From the NCBI GenBank assembly GCA_020635255.1, contig JACKAC010000001.1, positions 1,675,673-1,739,672 on the forward strand: 64,000 nucleotides of DNA, read 5' to 3'. Origin of the DNA: Ignavibacteriales bacterium (GTDB lineage: Bacteria > Bacteroidota > Ignavibacteria > Tepidaquicellales > Tepidaquicellaceae). The translations under genes and the position numbers were made by a program. The notes below the pieces were generated by a model that did no database searches, was not told the DNA's origin, and saw only the letters and a list, made by a program, of their open reading frames with translations. This document shows, piece by piece, positions 18,480 through 25,960 of this stretch (the stretch's first letter is position 1; every line of letters begins with the position of its first letter).

Positions 18480-19772
18480 TTAATGTTCGTGCTGATGAGT
18501 GTGAGGCTCGAATTTCTTTACTTCTTCCTCTTCTGTTATATTTGAATTCTTTTCAAGGAAGTCCAGAACCTTCCTGCTAATGATGCTTGATCTAATATCG
18601 TTATTTTCCTTATACACTTCTACGAGTTTATCGGCAGGAATGTTAAACCTAGCGGAATTTTCTTCAGCGAGCTCCATATAGTCACTATCCTCAGCTGTAA
18701 TATTCTCCATTTCAGCCAGCTTTTCCCTTATCAGGAACCACTTCGCCTGGAATATCGCGTCCGCCTTACGTGATTTATTAAATTCATCCAGTTGCTCGGG
18801 AGTGAGTTCGTAATTTTTCGGTAGCTGTTTTTTGTAATCCTCGAGAATGGATTTTAGTATAGCTTCCGTGAATGTATCCGGGATTGTGATGTCATTGTTC
18901 TTTACAACTTCGCTGATGAGGTCATTACGCAAATGCTGTTCACCGTGGTCATTATATATCTTCGCAAGTTCTCCCCTGATAGCTTCCCTGAATTCTTCTT
19001 CGGTCTTTACGTCTTCTTTACCCGTTATCTTTTTAAAGAACTCTTCATTCATTTCTGGGTAGATCATCTTTTCAACTTTGGTAGCCGATAGTTTCACCTT
19101 TTGAGGATTGCCGTCTTTGGTCTTTGTATTTACTATCCTGTCCTCACCTTCTTTTATTCCCTCGAGCGCGGATTTAAATTCAGGTAAAAGATCTTTATTA
19201 CCAAGATAGAGTTTTACATCCTTTTGTCCCTGACCTATTATGATATTGCCGGCATCATCGAGCGTCTGCACATCCGCTGTTACAACGTAATCGTCGTCGA
19301 GCGCTTCGGCATCCATAGCCAGCTCGGCGTTATTAAGTTTATGGTAATTGACTTCCTCATCCACGAGCGAATCATCGATAACATATTTCTTTTTTGTAAG
19401 ATCGAACCCTTTATAATTTTCCAGCTTTACTTCCGGCTTTACTTCAAACTCTACCTTAAAAGTGAACTTTTCTTTCGGCAGATAATCGAGGTCGGTCATC
19501 TTTCCATGCCCGATCATATCGACATCATTATCCATCATATATTTGGAAAAGACCTCGTTTGCTATATCTTCGAGTGAAGTATATTCTATGCTTTCACCAA
19601 ATCTCTTTTTTATCATAGAAATAGGCGCTTTCCCTTTCCTGAATCCGGGGATCACTGCCTTTTCCCTGTATTTTTCTATTGCCTTGTCAAAATAAGGAGT
19701 TAATTCATCATACCCGAGGACGGCTTCAAATTCCCTTTTACAGCCCTCAAGCTCTTTAATGTTGGTTTCCAA
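18480..19772 (-). CDS. tig: Trigger factor, ribosome-associated chaperone
   Basis: 430 residues. The N-terminal ribosome-binding domain carries the signature GFRKGKAPISMIKKRFG (about residues 43-59, the GFRxGxxP motif). The middle PPIase-like domain is present but weakly conserved (about 155-240; DDDYVVTADVQTLDDAG), lacking several aromatic FKBP residues, as is usual in Bacteroidota-type trigger factors. The long helical C-terminal domain ends in a histidine-rich tail (PHTHQHEH). It precedes clpP in one transcript. Confidence 0.92.
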   Translation of the reverse strand: METNIKELEGCKREFEAVLGYDELTPYFDKAIEKYREKAVIPGFRKGKAPISMIKKRFGESIEYTSLEDIANEVFSKYMMDNDVDMIGHGKMTDLDYLPKEKFTFKVEFEVKPEVKLENYKGFDLTKKKYVIDDSLVDEEVNYHKLNNAELAMDAEALDDDYVVTADVQTLDDAGNIIIGQGQKDVKLYLGNKDLLPEFKSALEGIKEGEDRIVNTKTKDGNPQKVKLSATKVEKMIYPEMNEEFFKKITGKEDVKTEEEFREAIRGELAKIYNDHGEQHLRNDLISEVVKNNDITIPDTFTEAILKSILEDYKKQLPKNYELTPEQLDEFNKSRKADAIFQAKWFLIREKLAEMENITAEDSDYMELAEENSARFNIPADKLVEVYKENNDIRSSIISRKVLDFLEKNSNITEEEEVKKFEPHTHQHEH

Positions 19773-19922
19773 TACTAGAATTTTTTTGTTTAAACCACTA
19801 AATTATTCTAATTATTCCCAAAACTCAATTCCATTATAACTGCATTAGGGATGTAGCAATTGCGTGAAAACAGAACTTTTTCATTTAAAATAAGGTTCGA
19901 ATAGTATATAATTTATATACAC

Positions 19923-20111
19923 ATGAAGGCGAGAACTAATATATCAAAACACACTCCGGAAAATAAAAAGACCGTATGCGAAGTATGCAGGACAGAAGTC
20001 CACTACGTATTCGTACACGGTCATTATCAATGTCCTAACTGCAAACAGGTTATAGTCACATGCTGTGAAGCAGGAGAAAATAACTGCGCAGATAACACAA
20101 AGAACAATTAA
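19923..20111 (+). CDS. Small zinc-ribbon-like protein
   Basis: 62 residues. Two cysteine pairs, CEVC (19-22) and CPNC (38-41), 15 residues apart, flank aromatic/histidine residues (VHYVFVHGHYQ), the spacing of a zinc ribbon; a further CC (48-49) and C lie near the end. No membrane segment or signal is visible. Such small zinc-ribbon proteins are often nucleic-acid-binding or assembly factors, but I cannot assign a role. It has its own promoter region (150 bases after the divergent tig start) and ends two bases before the end of a convergent gene. Confidence 0.7.
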   Translation: MKARTNISKHTPENKKTVCEVCRTEVHYVFVHGHYQCPNCKQVIVTCCEAGENNCADNTKNN

Positions 20112-20113
20112 AC

Positions 20114-20974
20114 TTACTTGTTTTTACACTGGACTTTACAGGTGCAATTGCCGTCGTCATCATTAGTTTTTACGACGATAAAACTAACACCGTTTTTGGT
20201 CTGTGTATTTACGATCACATTCGAACTGCTTTGAGATGTCCCGCTATTCTTTTTGGTTTCCTTTGCGTCAGGGATGAAATTAATAGTTCCGTCGATTATC
20301 GTCGGCTGTTGAAAAACTTCCCCGTTTGGTTTAGACGAAGTCTGTTTTTCGGTCTTCTTATTACCGGCATCAGTCTTTTTATTAAACTTAAGCTTACCGG
20401 TCATAATATCACCTTCACCAAGATAAACTGCGGCTTTAGCCTTTGAGTAAATTTTTGTGGTCTTTGTTTTAACCTTTGTCTCAAGGCTGTGAGAATTTTC
20501 ACCCTGTGTCCAGGCAATTGCAGGACGGTCGAGTTCTTCATTGTTTTCAGAACTCATTTCAAACTCATTTCCGGTTTCAACGAGCTCATGTAATGACGTA
20601 ACAACTTCATTATCGGACTTTTTTAGAAGGTCCATTGCGTCACTGAATTCGAGATTACTTATATCAGAGCTGGATGCTAATTCCTTTTCCTCTAAAGTAA
20701 GCTCAACGTTAAAGCTATTGTGGTCCGGATGGCTTTCCCTGATCTTATAGCGAACGGGTTTGTTGCTATTTTGTTCAGAGACATTCTTTTCACCCTTACT
20801 ATCGGCTTTCGAAAATACTACGCTAATTTCGCTTTTGTCCTTCCCTGTATTACTTTCGATGAGACCGAACTGCGGGGCAAATTTTTCAATCGAATCTGCT
20901 CCTGCTAAGTAGTAAACTAAACCAGCCAGCAAGGCAATAATCATCGAGGTCAGCAAGTTGTTTTTGTCTTTCAT
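20114..20974 (-). CDS. Membrane-anchored protein of unknown function
   Basis: 286 residues. A single membrane helix lies at about residues 8-24 (LTSMIIALLAGLVYYLAG), followed by a low-complexity, Lys/Ser/Asn/Glu-rich exposed region without a recognisable domain until the end. The C-terminus (FIVVKTNDDDGNCTCKVQC) has three clustered cysteines. No family recognised; composition suggests a periplasmic or surface spacer-like protein. Convergent with the zinc-ribbon gene with a 2-base gap and no clear terminator hairpin between them. Confidence 0.6.
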   Translation of the reverse strand: MKDKNNLLTSMIIALLAGLVYYLAGADSIEKFAPQFGLIESNTGKDKSEISVVFSKADSKGEKNVSEQNSNKPVRYKIRESHPDHNSFNVELTLEEKELASSSDISNLEFSDAMDLLKKSDNEVVTSLHELVETGNEFEMSSENNEELDRPAIAWTQGENSHSLETKVKTKTTKIYSKAKAAVYLGEGDIMTGKLKFNKKTDAGNKKTEKQTSSKPNGEVFQQPTIIDGTINFIPDAKETKKNSGTSQSSSNVIVNTQTKNGVSFIVVKTNDDDGNCTCKVQCKNK

Positions 20975-21258
20975 GGCTGTGGTTTTGGATTAGTAAATAT
21001 ACTATTAATATAACTATAAATATGAAATATAAAAATCTTTTTTGTAATAAAAATTGTGAGGGTGTTGGTAATTTTAGTAGCAACATTATTGTACGAGAAC
21101 AAACTAAAAAAAGTTACGTAAAAAAATTACAATACCTTCTATATAGTTTGACACAGAAAAAATGCTACTGTGACAATAAAAATTAAACAATTTGTATTAA
21201 ATAATTATGAACCGCGTAGCTGAATTGAATGAAAATTATAATTAGTTTAATTTAATCT

Positions 21259-21696
21259 ATGCTAAAGAGTCTGGAAATCAAACATTTCTTAAAAATTGCT
21301 TTTTTTATCCCGGTAGTAATATATATGTCCGGATGCGGTAGACCGGACCCATCAGAGTGGTACAGCTACCGGAATAGGGACAGGCATCCGGTATCCGTCA
21401 GAGTAGTTTCAGCTGAGATATTGCCCGGAAACGAGACCAAAGACAAGATCCAATTAAAAGTGGAATGGAGAAATGATGATAAAGAGAAGATCAAAATCAA
21501 CGATGAGTATTTTAGCCTGAATGTCTCCGGAGTGAAATTACCGCCGGAAACATTCGAGGATATCGAACTCGACCCGGGGCAGACCGTCGAAAAGGTATAT
21601 GATTTTCTTGTTGTGAAGTCTTTTGTAGATAAGGCAAAATACAAATTGACCCTGGAGGATTACGTAGAGTTTTCAGTTTACCCGGAAAGGAAATAA
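21259..21696 (+). CDS. Predicted lipoprotein
   Basis: 145 residues. A hydrophobic signal (about 10-24) ends in the lipobox YMSGC with Cys26, so the protein should be lipidated. The mature part (about 120 residues) looks beta-rich (VSVRVVSAEIL, IQLKVEWRND, VEKVYDFLVV) and resembles an immunoglobulin-like fold by alternation only. It is followed nine bases later by a small membrane protein gene. Function unknown. Confidence 0.6.
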   Translation: MLKSLEIKHFLKIAFFIPVVIYMSGCGRPDPSEWYSYRNRDRHPVSVRVVSAEILPGNETKDKIQLKVEWRNDDKEKIKINDEYFSLNVSGVKLPPETFEDIELDPGQTVEKVYDFLVVKSFVDKAKYKLTLEDYVEFSVYPERK

Positions 21697-21704
21697 TTCC
21701 GCTA

Positions 21705-22073
21705 ATGAAGCAGGCATTTCGTTACATCACACTTTTGCTGGGATTTGCTCTGGGAATTTATTTGATCATCATTAATTACGAAAACCCGGGTCATCTCGTA
21801 ATGCAGATAGCAGTGATGTTACTCTGGTTGATACTCCCCTTTTACATTTTCTTCTTTATTTCATCGAGGAATGAAAATCAATATTATATAATCATTCCAT
21901 CTATCTTACTTTTACTTTTATATGCCTACATTACATACGACTACCTGACCTCCGAAAGCTCTACATCCGCGCTGGGTCTTGCGGTCGCACCGTTCCTGGG
22001 GATTCTAATTTTAGGAGTTGGGTATTTGACAGCCTGGGTTGTAACGTTAATTGTAAAAAAGGAAATCTCTTAA
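21705..22073 (+). CDS. Small four-TM membrane protein
   Basis: 122 residues with four hydrophobic helices (about 5-23, 29-50, 57-78 and 86-115). No enzymatic motif is visible. Closely spaced (9 bases) after the lipoprotein gene, so probably co-transcribed. Not a family I recognise. Confidence 0.55.
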   Translation: MKQAFRYITLLLGFALGIYLIIINYENPGHLVMQIAVMLLWLILPFYIFFFISSRNENQYYIIIPSILLLLLYAYITYDYLTSESSTSALGLAVAPFLGILILGVGYLTAWVVTLIVKKEIS

Positions 22074-22134
22074 AAATCCGATATTTTTAATATTTATAAT
22101 TATTATATTATAGCTAGAAATAAAAGGGAGAATC

Positions 22135-22593
22135 ATGAAGAAGATAATTTTCACATTAGCTTTCGTAATCGGCGCCTCCTGTGCATACTCGCAAAATATT
22201 CCCGAGGAATCCGTTCCTTCACCTGTAAAAGATAATCTATACGCAAACTATAAAGCTAACAACGTAACCTGGGAGCTCGAGAATGAAGTTTACGAAGCAG
22301 AATACCTGGAGAACGGAATGGAGAAAAGCATTCACTTGAATGCAACGGGCGACATTATCGCTGTAGAAACACATATCGATCCACATAACCTGCCGGAAGG
22401 TTCTCTCACCTATATAAATGATAATTATCCCGGATCGAGCATTAACGAGGCTGAGTATATCGAGATCCATTCGGGGAATTTCTACGGTGTGGAACTTACT
22501 CATAACGGCACAAATATAGAACTCCTATTCGATGAGCGGGGAAATTTCATGCAGAGGAATGATCCGGATGATAATGGAGAGAACGAGGATTAG
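22135..22593 (+). CDS. Secreted PepSY-like (BLIP-like fold) protein
   Basis: 152 residues with a signal peptide (1-19, cut after CAYSQ). The remainder holds two repeats of the putative beta-lactamase-inhibitor-like PepSY pattern common in Bacteroidota: VKDNLYANYKANNVTWELEN then YEAEYLENGMEKSIHLNATG, and a second with YINDNYPGSSINEAEYIE and FYGVELTHNG. The acidic end (DPDDNGENED) is probably disordered. These proteins are periplasmic and mostly uncharacterised. A Shine-Dalgarno sequence (GGGAG) precedes the ATG and a strong terminator follows. Confidence 0.7.
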   Translation: MKKIIFTLAFVIGASCAYSQNIPEESVPSPVKDNLYANYKANNVTWELENEVYEAEYLENGMEKSIHLNATGDIIAVETHIDPHNLPEGSLTYINDNYPGSSINEAEYIEIHSGNFYGVELTHNGTNIELLFDERGNFMQRNDPDDNGENED

Positions 22594-22617
22594 GCGGTCT
22601 TAATTACCTACAATTTT

Positions 22618-22645
22618 AAAGCGGACTTATGTTCCGCTTTTTTTA
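22618..22645 (+). terminator. Rho-independent terminator
   Basis: Stem AAAGCGGA/TCCGCTTT (22618-22625 with 22633-22640) with a 7-base loop and a T-run to 22645, 24 bases after the PepSY-like gene. Confidence 0.85.
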
Positions 22646-22719
22646 TGTGCAACTATTGCTTCTAAATACTAATTATTTTATATTTATATACTGCAACATC
22701 TAAAAAATTAGATATTTCT

Positions 22720-23325
22720 ATGGATTTCGAGAATTTTAAAAAATTAGAGGAAATAAAACCAACTTCATTCATTATCGCAGGACTTTTTTTGTTAACATTT
22801 TTGATAAGTGGGTCTTCTTATATATTTTTTTTCTATAAAGATTTATTTAATACTCTAGATTGGTTTAGACTAATTCTATTATCAGCTTCAATCCCAGCAC
22901 CAATGTTTATTTTCACTGTAACAATACTTTACAAAGAATACTCGAGTGAAGTATCCGACATTGAGAAAGATATCGATGATATAGAAGCTAAAATATTTAA
23001 TATGGAATTGGATGACATTAAAAATAACACAGTTAATGAAGAAATAGAGTCCTTCAAAAAAGTGAAAGAGAAAATAGAATTAACTAGAGATAAATATAAA
23101 TCATCAACATATTCAAATTATTTCTGGATTGCATCATTGTCGACTCTTATAACAATTTATGGGAGTCTAGTTTTGGGTTTCATATTGAAATTGCTTTCTA
23201 TACAATGGAGTGGTAAAATTATATTGGTTGTTATTTATATTATTATCACATTTTTCATTTCATCTTTTATTAAATCTGAATCTAAAGATTTTAACAAAAA
23301 TAAAGTTTCTCCTCCCACTTCTTAG
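22720..23325 (+). CDS. Membrane protein with central coiled coil, unknown function
   Basis: 201 residues. Two membrane helices (about 17-37 and 47-68), a charged heptad-like stretch (about 74-132; EVSDIEKDIDDIEAKIF, FKKVKEKIEL), then two more helices (about 138-160 and 166-183). The helix-coil-helix layout recalls small stress or sensing membrane proteins, but no family is recognised. The codons are much more AT-rich than in the flanking genes, which hints at later acquisition. The next gene starts 11 bases after its stop. Confidence 0.6.
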   Translation: MDFENFKKLEEIKPTSFIIAGLFLLTFLISGSSYIFFFYKDLFNTLDWFRLILLSASIPAPMFIFTVTILYKEYSSEVSDIEKDIDDIEAKIFNMELDDIKNNTVNEEIESFKKVKEKIELTRDKYKSSTYSNYFWIASLSTLITIYGSLVLGFILKLLSIQWSGKIILVVIYIIITFFISSFIKSESKDFNKNKVSPPTS

Positions 23326-23335
23326 TTTAAATTTA

Positions 23336-23854
23336 ATGAAATACATTCTTTCAATATTATTTTTTTTGATAGTGGTTTCTTCATATTCGCAGGAGACCTT
23401 TACCGATGACGTGAACGGGCTAAGCTATACCTACCCGGAAAGCTGGCATAAGGATCAGAACTCGACAGGAACCTACTATGTAACAAACGACACGGCGTAT
23501 TTCCTTGCACAGGCAGACAGGTTCTTCAAGGACTTCGAGTATGATGCTCAAAACATAAATGATTCCGCTTACAGGGAAGATCTGCTGAATAAGATGATAC
23601 TTTCCACGGGCAGGGATGTTACGATACTGGAATACGGAAATATGAACGTAAGCGGACTGCCGGCTTATTTTATCGTATGGAATATAGCCGGGAAGGACAA
23701 TAATCCGCAGACAGGTTCAAAAATGATCCAGATACAAACCGCAGTGAAAGAAATGTTTTACACATTCAATGCAGGCGCTCCTATCAAATTCTACACCGAT
23801 TATAAATCCATCTTCGATTCGATCATTGCCTCAATAAGTATAAAGAAGAGGTAG
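23336..23854 (+). CDS. Secreted PsbP/DcrB-like protein
   Basis: Start chosen at the ATG at 23336 because it gives a proper signal peptide (MKYILSILFFLIVVSSYSQ); an upstream in-frame reading from 23210 lies inside the previous gene. 172 residues. The mature part opens with DDVNGLSYTYPESWHKD, the aromatic start typical of PsbP/DcrB-like small domains, and contains VSGLPAYFIVW and a last helix KSIFDSIIASISIKK, matching the usual end of this fold. Probable periplasmic or surface protein; no activity is known. Confidence 0.65.
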   Translation: MKYILSILFFLIVVSSYSQETFTDDVNGLSYTYPESWHKDQNSTGTYYVTNDTAYFLAQADRFFKDFEYDAQNINDSAYREDLLNKMILSTGRDVTILEYGNMNVSGLPAYFIVWNIAGKDNNPQTGSKMIQIQTAVKEMFYTFNAGAPIKFYTDYKSIFDSIIASISIKKR

Positions 23855-23949
23855 TAAGTCAATATTTGTGGCAGTGGGTTCTGTAGCTCTTCGTTTCTAG
23901 TTTATGTTTCCGAATTTGGTTTAAGCATCGTTGTTAGTTTCTCTTCTAG

Positions 23950-23969
23950 ATTCCCGCTTTCGCGGGAAT
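23950..23969. repeat. dRS3-like 20-bp inverted repeat
   Basis: ATTCCCGC-TTTC-GCGGGAAT, an exact match to the pattern ATTCCC-N8-GGGAAT known as dRS3 in Neisseria and found in similar form in many bacteria. It starts the gene-poor segment up to 25124. One copy is visible in this window. Confidence 0.7.
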
Positions 23970-23989
23970 GACAAATAATAAACAGGCTA

Positions 23990-24480
23990 GCCTGATTTTA
24001 GCAATGCACTATAGATTTTCCAGAGTGTCGTGCAAGCATGTCATGAAGCGCGACCACAGTGTAGTCTTTCATGCAACACGCCATTACACGCCATCATACG
24101 GGAATTCAGGCGCAACGGTCCTACGCCACCTGTGTACATACGACGTGGAGGTGCAGGTGTGATCCCATTGGTACTGCCGAGTGACATAACGGTTAAGTTT
24201 CCGTGCCTTCCCTGACCATACGGACGAAAAAAGACAGGTCTGCTCCCGTTTATACCCGTTATCCCTTCATACAATGCTTCCATCAGTAAGGGGTCGTGAT
24301 CCATAATCTTTTATAACCATGGGCTTAGGGGTATCTCTCCACAAATTAGCAATGGCTGGCTATGGCGTCACAGCAGGGGACAACGTATTACCGCGGGCGT
24401 GTGAATCTTCCGCTTCTGCGCGGTCTCCGGGTTCTATTTAAAGAACTGGTTAACTCGAGTAACTGTATGCAAGATAAGAT
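23990..24480. other. GC-richer non-coding stretch of unknown origin
   Basis: About 490 bases without a convincing gene. It is visibly richer in G and C than the flanking AT-rich DNA. The only open frame of note is on the minus strand (24041-24304, 87 codons, ending at a repeat-like region), whose product I do not recognise and which has no ribosome binding site. No tRNA, tmRNA, RNase P or SRP RNA signature could be found on either strand. It may be a decayed insertion or an unrecognised structured RNA. Confidence 0.35.
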
Positions 24481-24560
24481 GAAGTCAAGTTAGTTTAAAT
24501 GAAGAAAGGGTTATATACGTATCTATACTTTTTTTATATCACCTTATGATAAGACACGTC

Positions 24561-24815
24561 TAAGAAAACCACACTTCGTGTGTGTTCTTTGGCTTGATAC
24601 AAAAGAACCAAAAAATCAAGGCTCAGAGTGTAAATCGTCTAACAATTGTTATGTTTTTTGCTCGAAGAAAAAAACTCGCTCGAACCCCGATAAATCGGGG
24701 TAAGACCTCACTCAAACAGTTTTTCTTCGCCCTCCGATGAATCGGAGGAACGCAAAAAGCCTCACAATTTTGCCTCCCGACCATGCTGGGAGGACGACGA
24801 TTTACACATCGCCAT
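24561..24815. repeat. Compound palindromic element (MITE-like) with 12-bp inverted ends
   Basis: Perfect 12-bp inverted repeats GTGTAAATCGTC (24628-24639) and GACGATTTACAC (24796-24807) enclose a 180-bp block. Inside, the two sides pair further: GTTTTTTGCTCGAAG-type sequence on the left matches CTTCG...GCAAAAAGC on the right, with three smaller hairpins nested within (CCCCGAT/ATCGGGG near 24696, CCTCCGAT/ATCGGAGG near 24731, CCTCCC/GGGAGG near 24773). A CTTGAT/ATCAAG pair and a CACAC/GTGTG hairpin lie just outside, at 24570-24620. There is no gene inside. The layout suggests a non-autonomous mobile palindrome or a large structured RNA. Confidence 0.6.
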
Positions 24816-25058
24816 ATTAGGAAGAATGGGATTATGCCGATTAGATCCAGCTCTCAAATCCCTAAGCTGTCCAATCTCTTTGGGCAGTTTGGTAAGCTTA
24901 TTATTCCTCAAATCAAGCACCCGCAGATGGATTATTACCCAATTATAGTCTCGTCCGACAAACGAAGCCAGAGTTTGTAAAAGATCGGTAAAATAATTTT
25001 CTCTGAAATGTTGCTTTTTATTTTTAGAAAGAATACATTTATAATCATAATTTTTAAT
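24762..25058 (-). pseudogene. Leucine-rich-repeat gene fragment
   Basis: The minus strand is open for 98 codons from 25058 to the TGA at 24762-24764, but has no ATG near its beginning. At 24855-24926 it encodes LRVLDLRNNKLTKLPKEIGQ followed by LRDL: a textbook leucine-rich repeat (LxxLxLxxNxLxxLPxxI). After this the frame runs straight into the palindromic element and stops there, so the 3' part of an LRR gene seems to have been cut off at that element. A plus-strand frame over the same bases is a shadow. Confidence 0.55.
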
Positions 25059-25124
25059 TTAAGTAATTTCTAGAAAAAGCATATTTACAGTATATTACTG
25101 TAAATAAAACTAACAATAAAAATA

Positions 25125-25619
25125 ATGAAAACTCAATTATTATTTGTTTCGTTTATTATTTTTTTATGCTTATGTGGGTGGGGCGATAATTTGCAATCCA
25201 ATATCCAAGATAGCACTTCGCAAACAAGTACCTTAATAGGGAAAGTGAGCGATCGCTACATGATATTAAGCTCAGCTTCCATAGAAGAACTTTTAGACTC
25301 AACTAATTTCTATACAACTAAAAAAGGATATAGGTTATCTGGAGATATAGTTATTGACAATAGTGGCTCAGAGAAAAATCGATATTTCCAAAGAATTGAA
25401 AAGAAATCTTATTTCTCAAGAGAACAACGCGTCAGATATTTTAATGCACCGACTTTAAATGAAATATTATTTAAGCAAACACATGATGCTTTTGATGGTA
25501 ATCAATATAACGGATTGGCTGACCTCATAGATGAAAAAAACCAACCTGACTATACTGATATTATTGTTAACTTTAATGATTCCACAAAAAACTGCGAAGT
25601 ATTTTTAATAAGTAAATAA
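25125..25619 (+). CDS. Small secreted protein of unknown function
   Basis: 164 residues with a hydrophobic N-terminus (1-18) containing cysteines at 15 and 17 (CLCGWGDN), close to but not a clean lipobox. The mature part is Ser/Asn/Asp-rich with mixed strands (KGYRLSGDIVIDNSG, YTDIIVNFND). AT-rich codons and isolation between a repeat region and a tRNA gene suggest recent acquisition. No family recognised. Confidence 0.5.
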   Translation: MKTQLLFVSFIIFLCLCGWGDNLQSNIQDSTSQTSTLIGKVSDRYMILSSASIEELLDSTNFYTTKKGYRLSGDIVIDNSGSEKNRYFQRIEKKSYFSREQRVRYFNAPTLNEILFKQTHDAFDGNQYNGLADLIDEKNQPDYTDIIVNFNDSTKNCEVFLISK

Positions 25620-25729
25620 TTTTTTGTTGTTAGAGTTTCTAAATCTGGGAGTACAATTCAGACATGAGCTTGTCATGTTGATAGAATTGAATATCGTTAT
25701 TAATTGAGCTAATTTAATCAAGTTTTCTT

Positions 25730-25801
25730 GCCCCTGTGGTGTAACGGATAGCACAATAGACTTCGGATCTATTAGTCAGGGTTCGAATCCTTGCGGGGGT
25801 A
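25730..25801 (+). tRNA. tRNA-Arg (anticodon TCG)
   Basis: 72 nt fold as a cloverleaf: acceptor GCCCCTG with CGGGGGT and discriminator A; D arm with GTGTAACGGATAGCAC; anticodon stem ATAGA/TCTAT around loop CTTCGGA, anticodon TCG (reads CGA and related CGN codons); T arm CAGGGTTCGAATCCTTG with the conserved GTTCGAATCC loop. The 3' CCA is not encoded. The first acceptor pair is G-U. Confidence 0.93.
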
Positions 25802-25828
25802 CAATTATTAATCTAAGAATTAAGAATT

Positions 25829-25957
25829 ATGTCGGTTTTTGCAATAGTAGCGGCTTTCGGGTTTTCAGTTCTAATACTGGCTCTATTCGGGCTTCTTCCA
25901 TTGATCGTATTCGAAAAGGATGACCAGGGGAAATACGGGAACGCAAAATCGGAGTAA
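25829..25957 (+). CDS. Small single-pass membrane protein (42 aa)
   Basis: ATG at 25829, TAA at 25955. The product starts MSVFAIVAAFGFSVLILALF, one strong membrane helix (about 3-29), then a short charged tail with FEKDDQGKYGN. It fits exactly between the tRNA gene and the convergent priA (3-base gap). Length and helix-plus-charged-tail layout are those of small accessory membrane proteins; function unknown. It is short enough to be missed by automatic gene calling. Confidence 0.5.
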   Translation: MSVFAIVAAFGFSVLILALFGLLPLIVFEKDDQGKYGNAKSE

Positions 25958-25960
25958 GCC

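Noticed and set aside
24041..24304. 87-codon minus-strand frame as a protein gene
   Set aside because: No ribosome site, no recognisable domain, in-frame stop just upstream, and within a composition-shifted block; kept only as part of the unassigned stretch.
24385..24420. Sequence ACGTATTACCGCGGGCGTG resembling antisense 16S rRNA
   Set aside because: The similarity covers only some 15-20 bases with gaps; the surrounding sequence does not align with 16S rRNA in either direction.
24570..24815. CRISPR array
   Set aside because: The short hairpins differ from each other and there are no regular direct repeats with spacers.
24783..24980. Plus-strand 65-codon frame
   Set aside because: It is the shadow of the minus-strand leucine-rich-repeat fragment, which has the meaningful translation.
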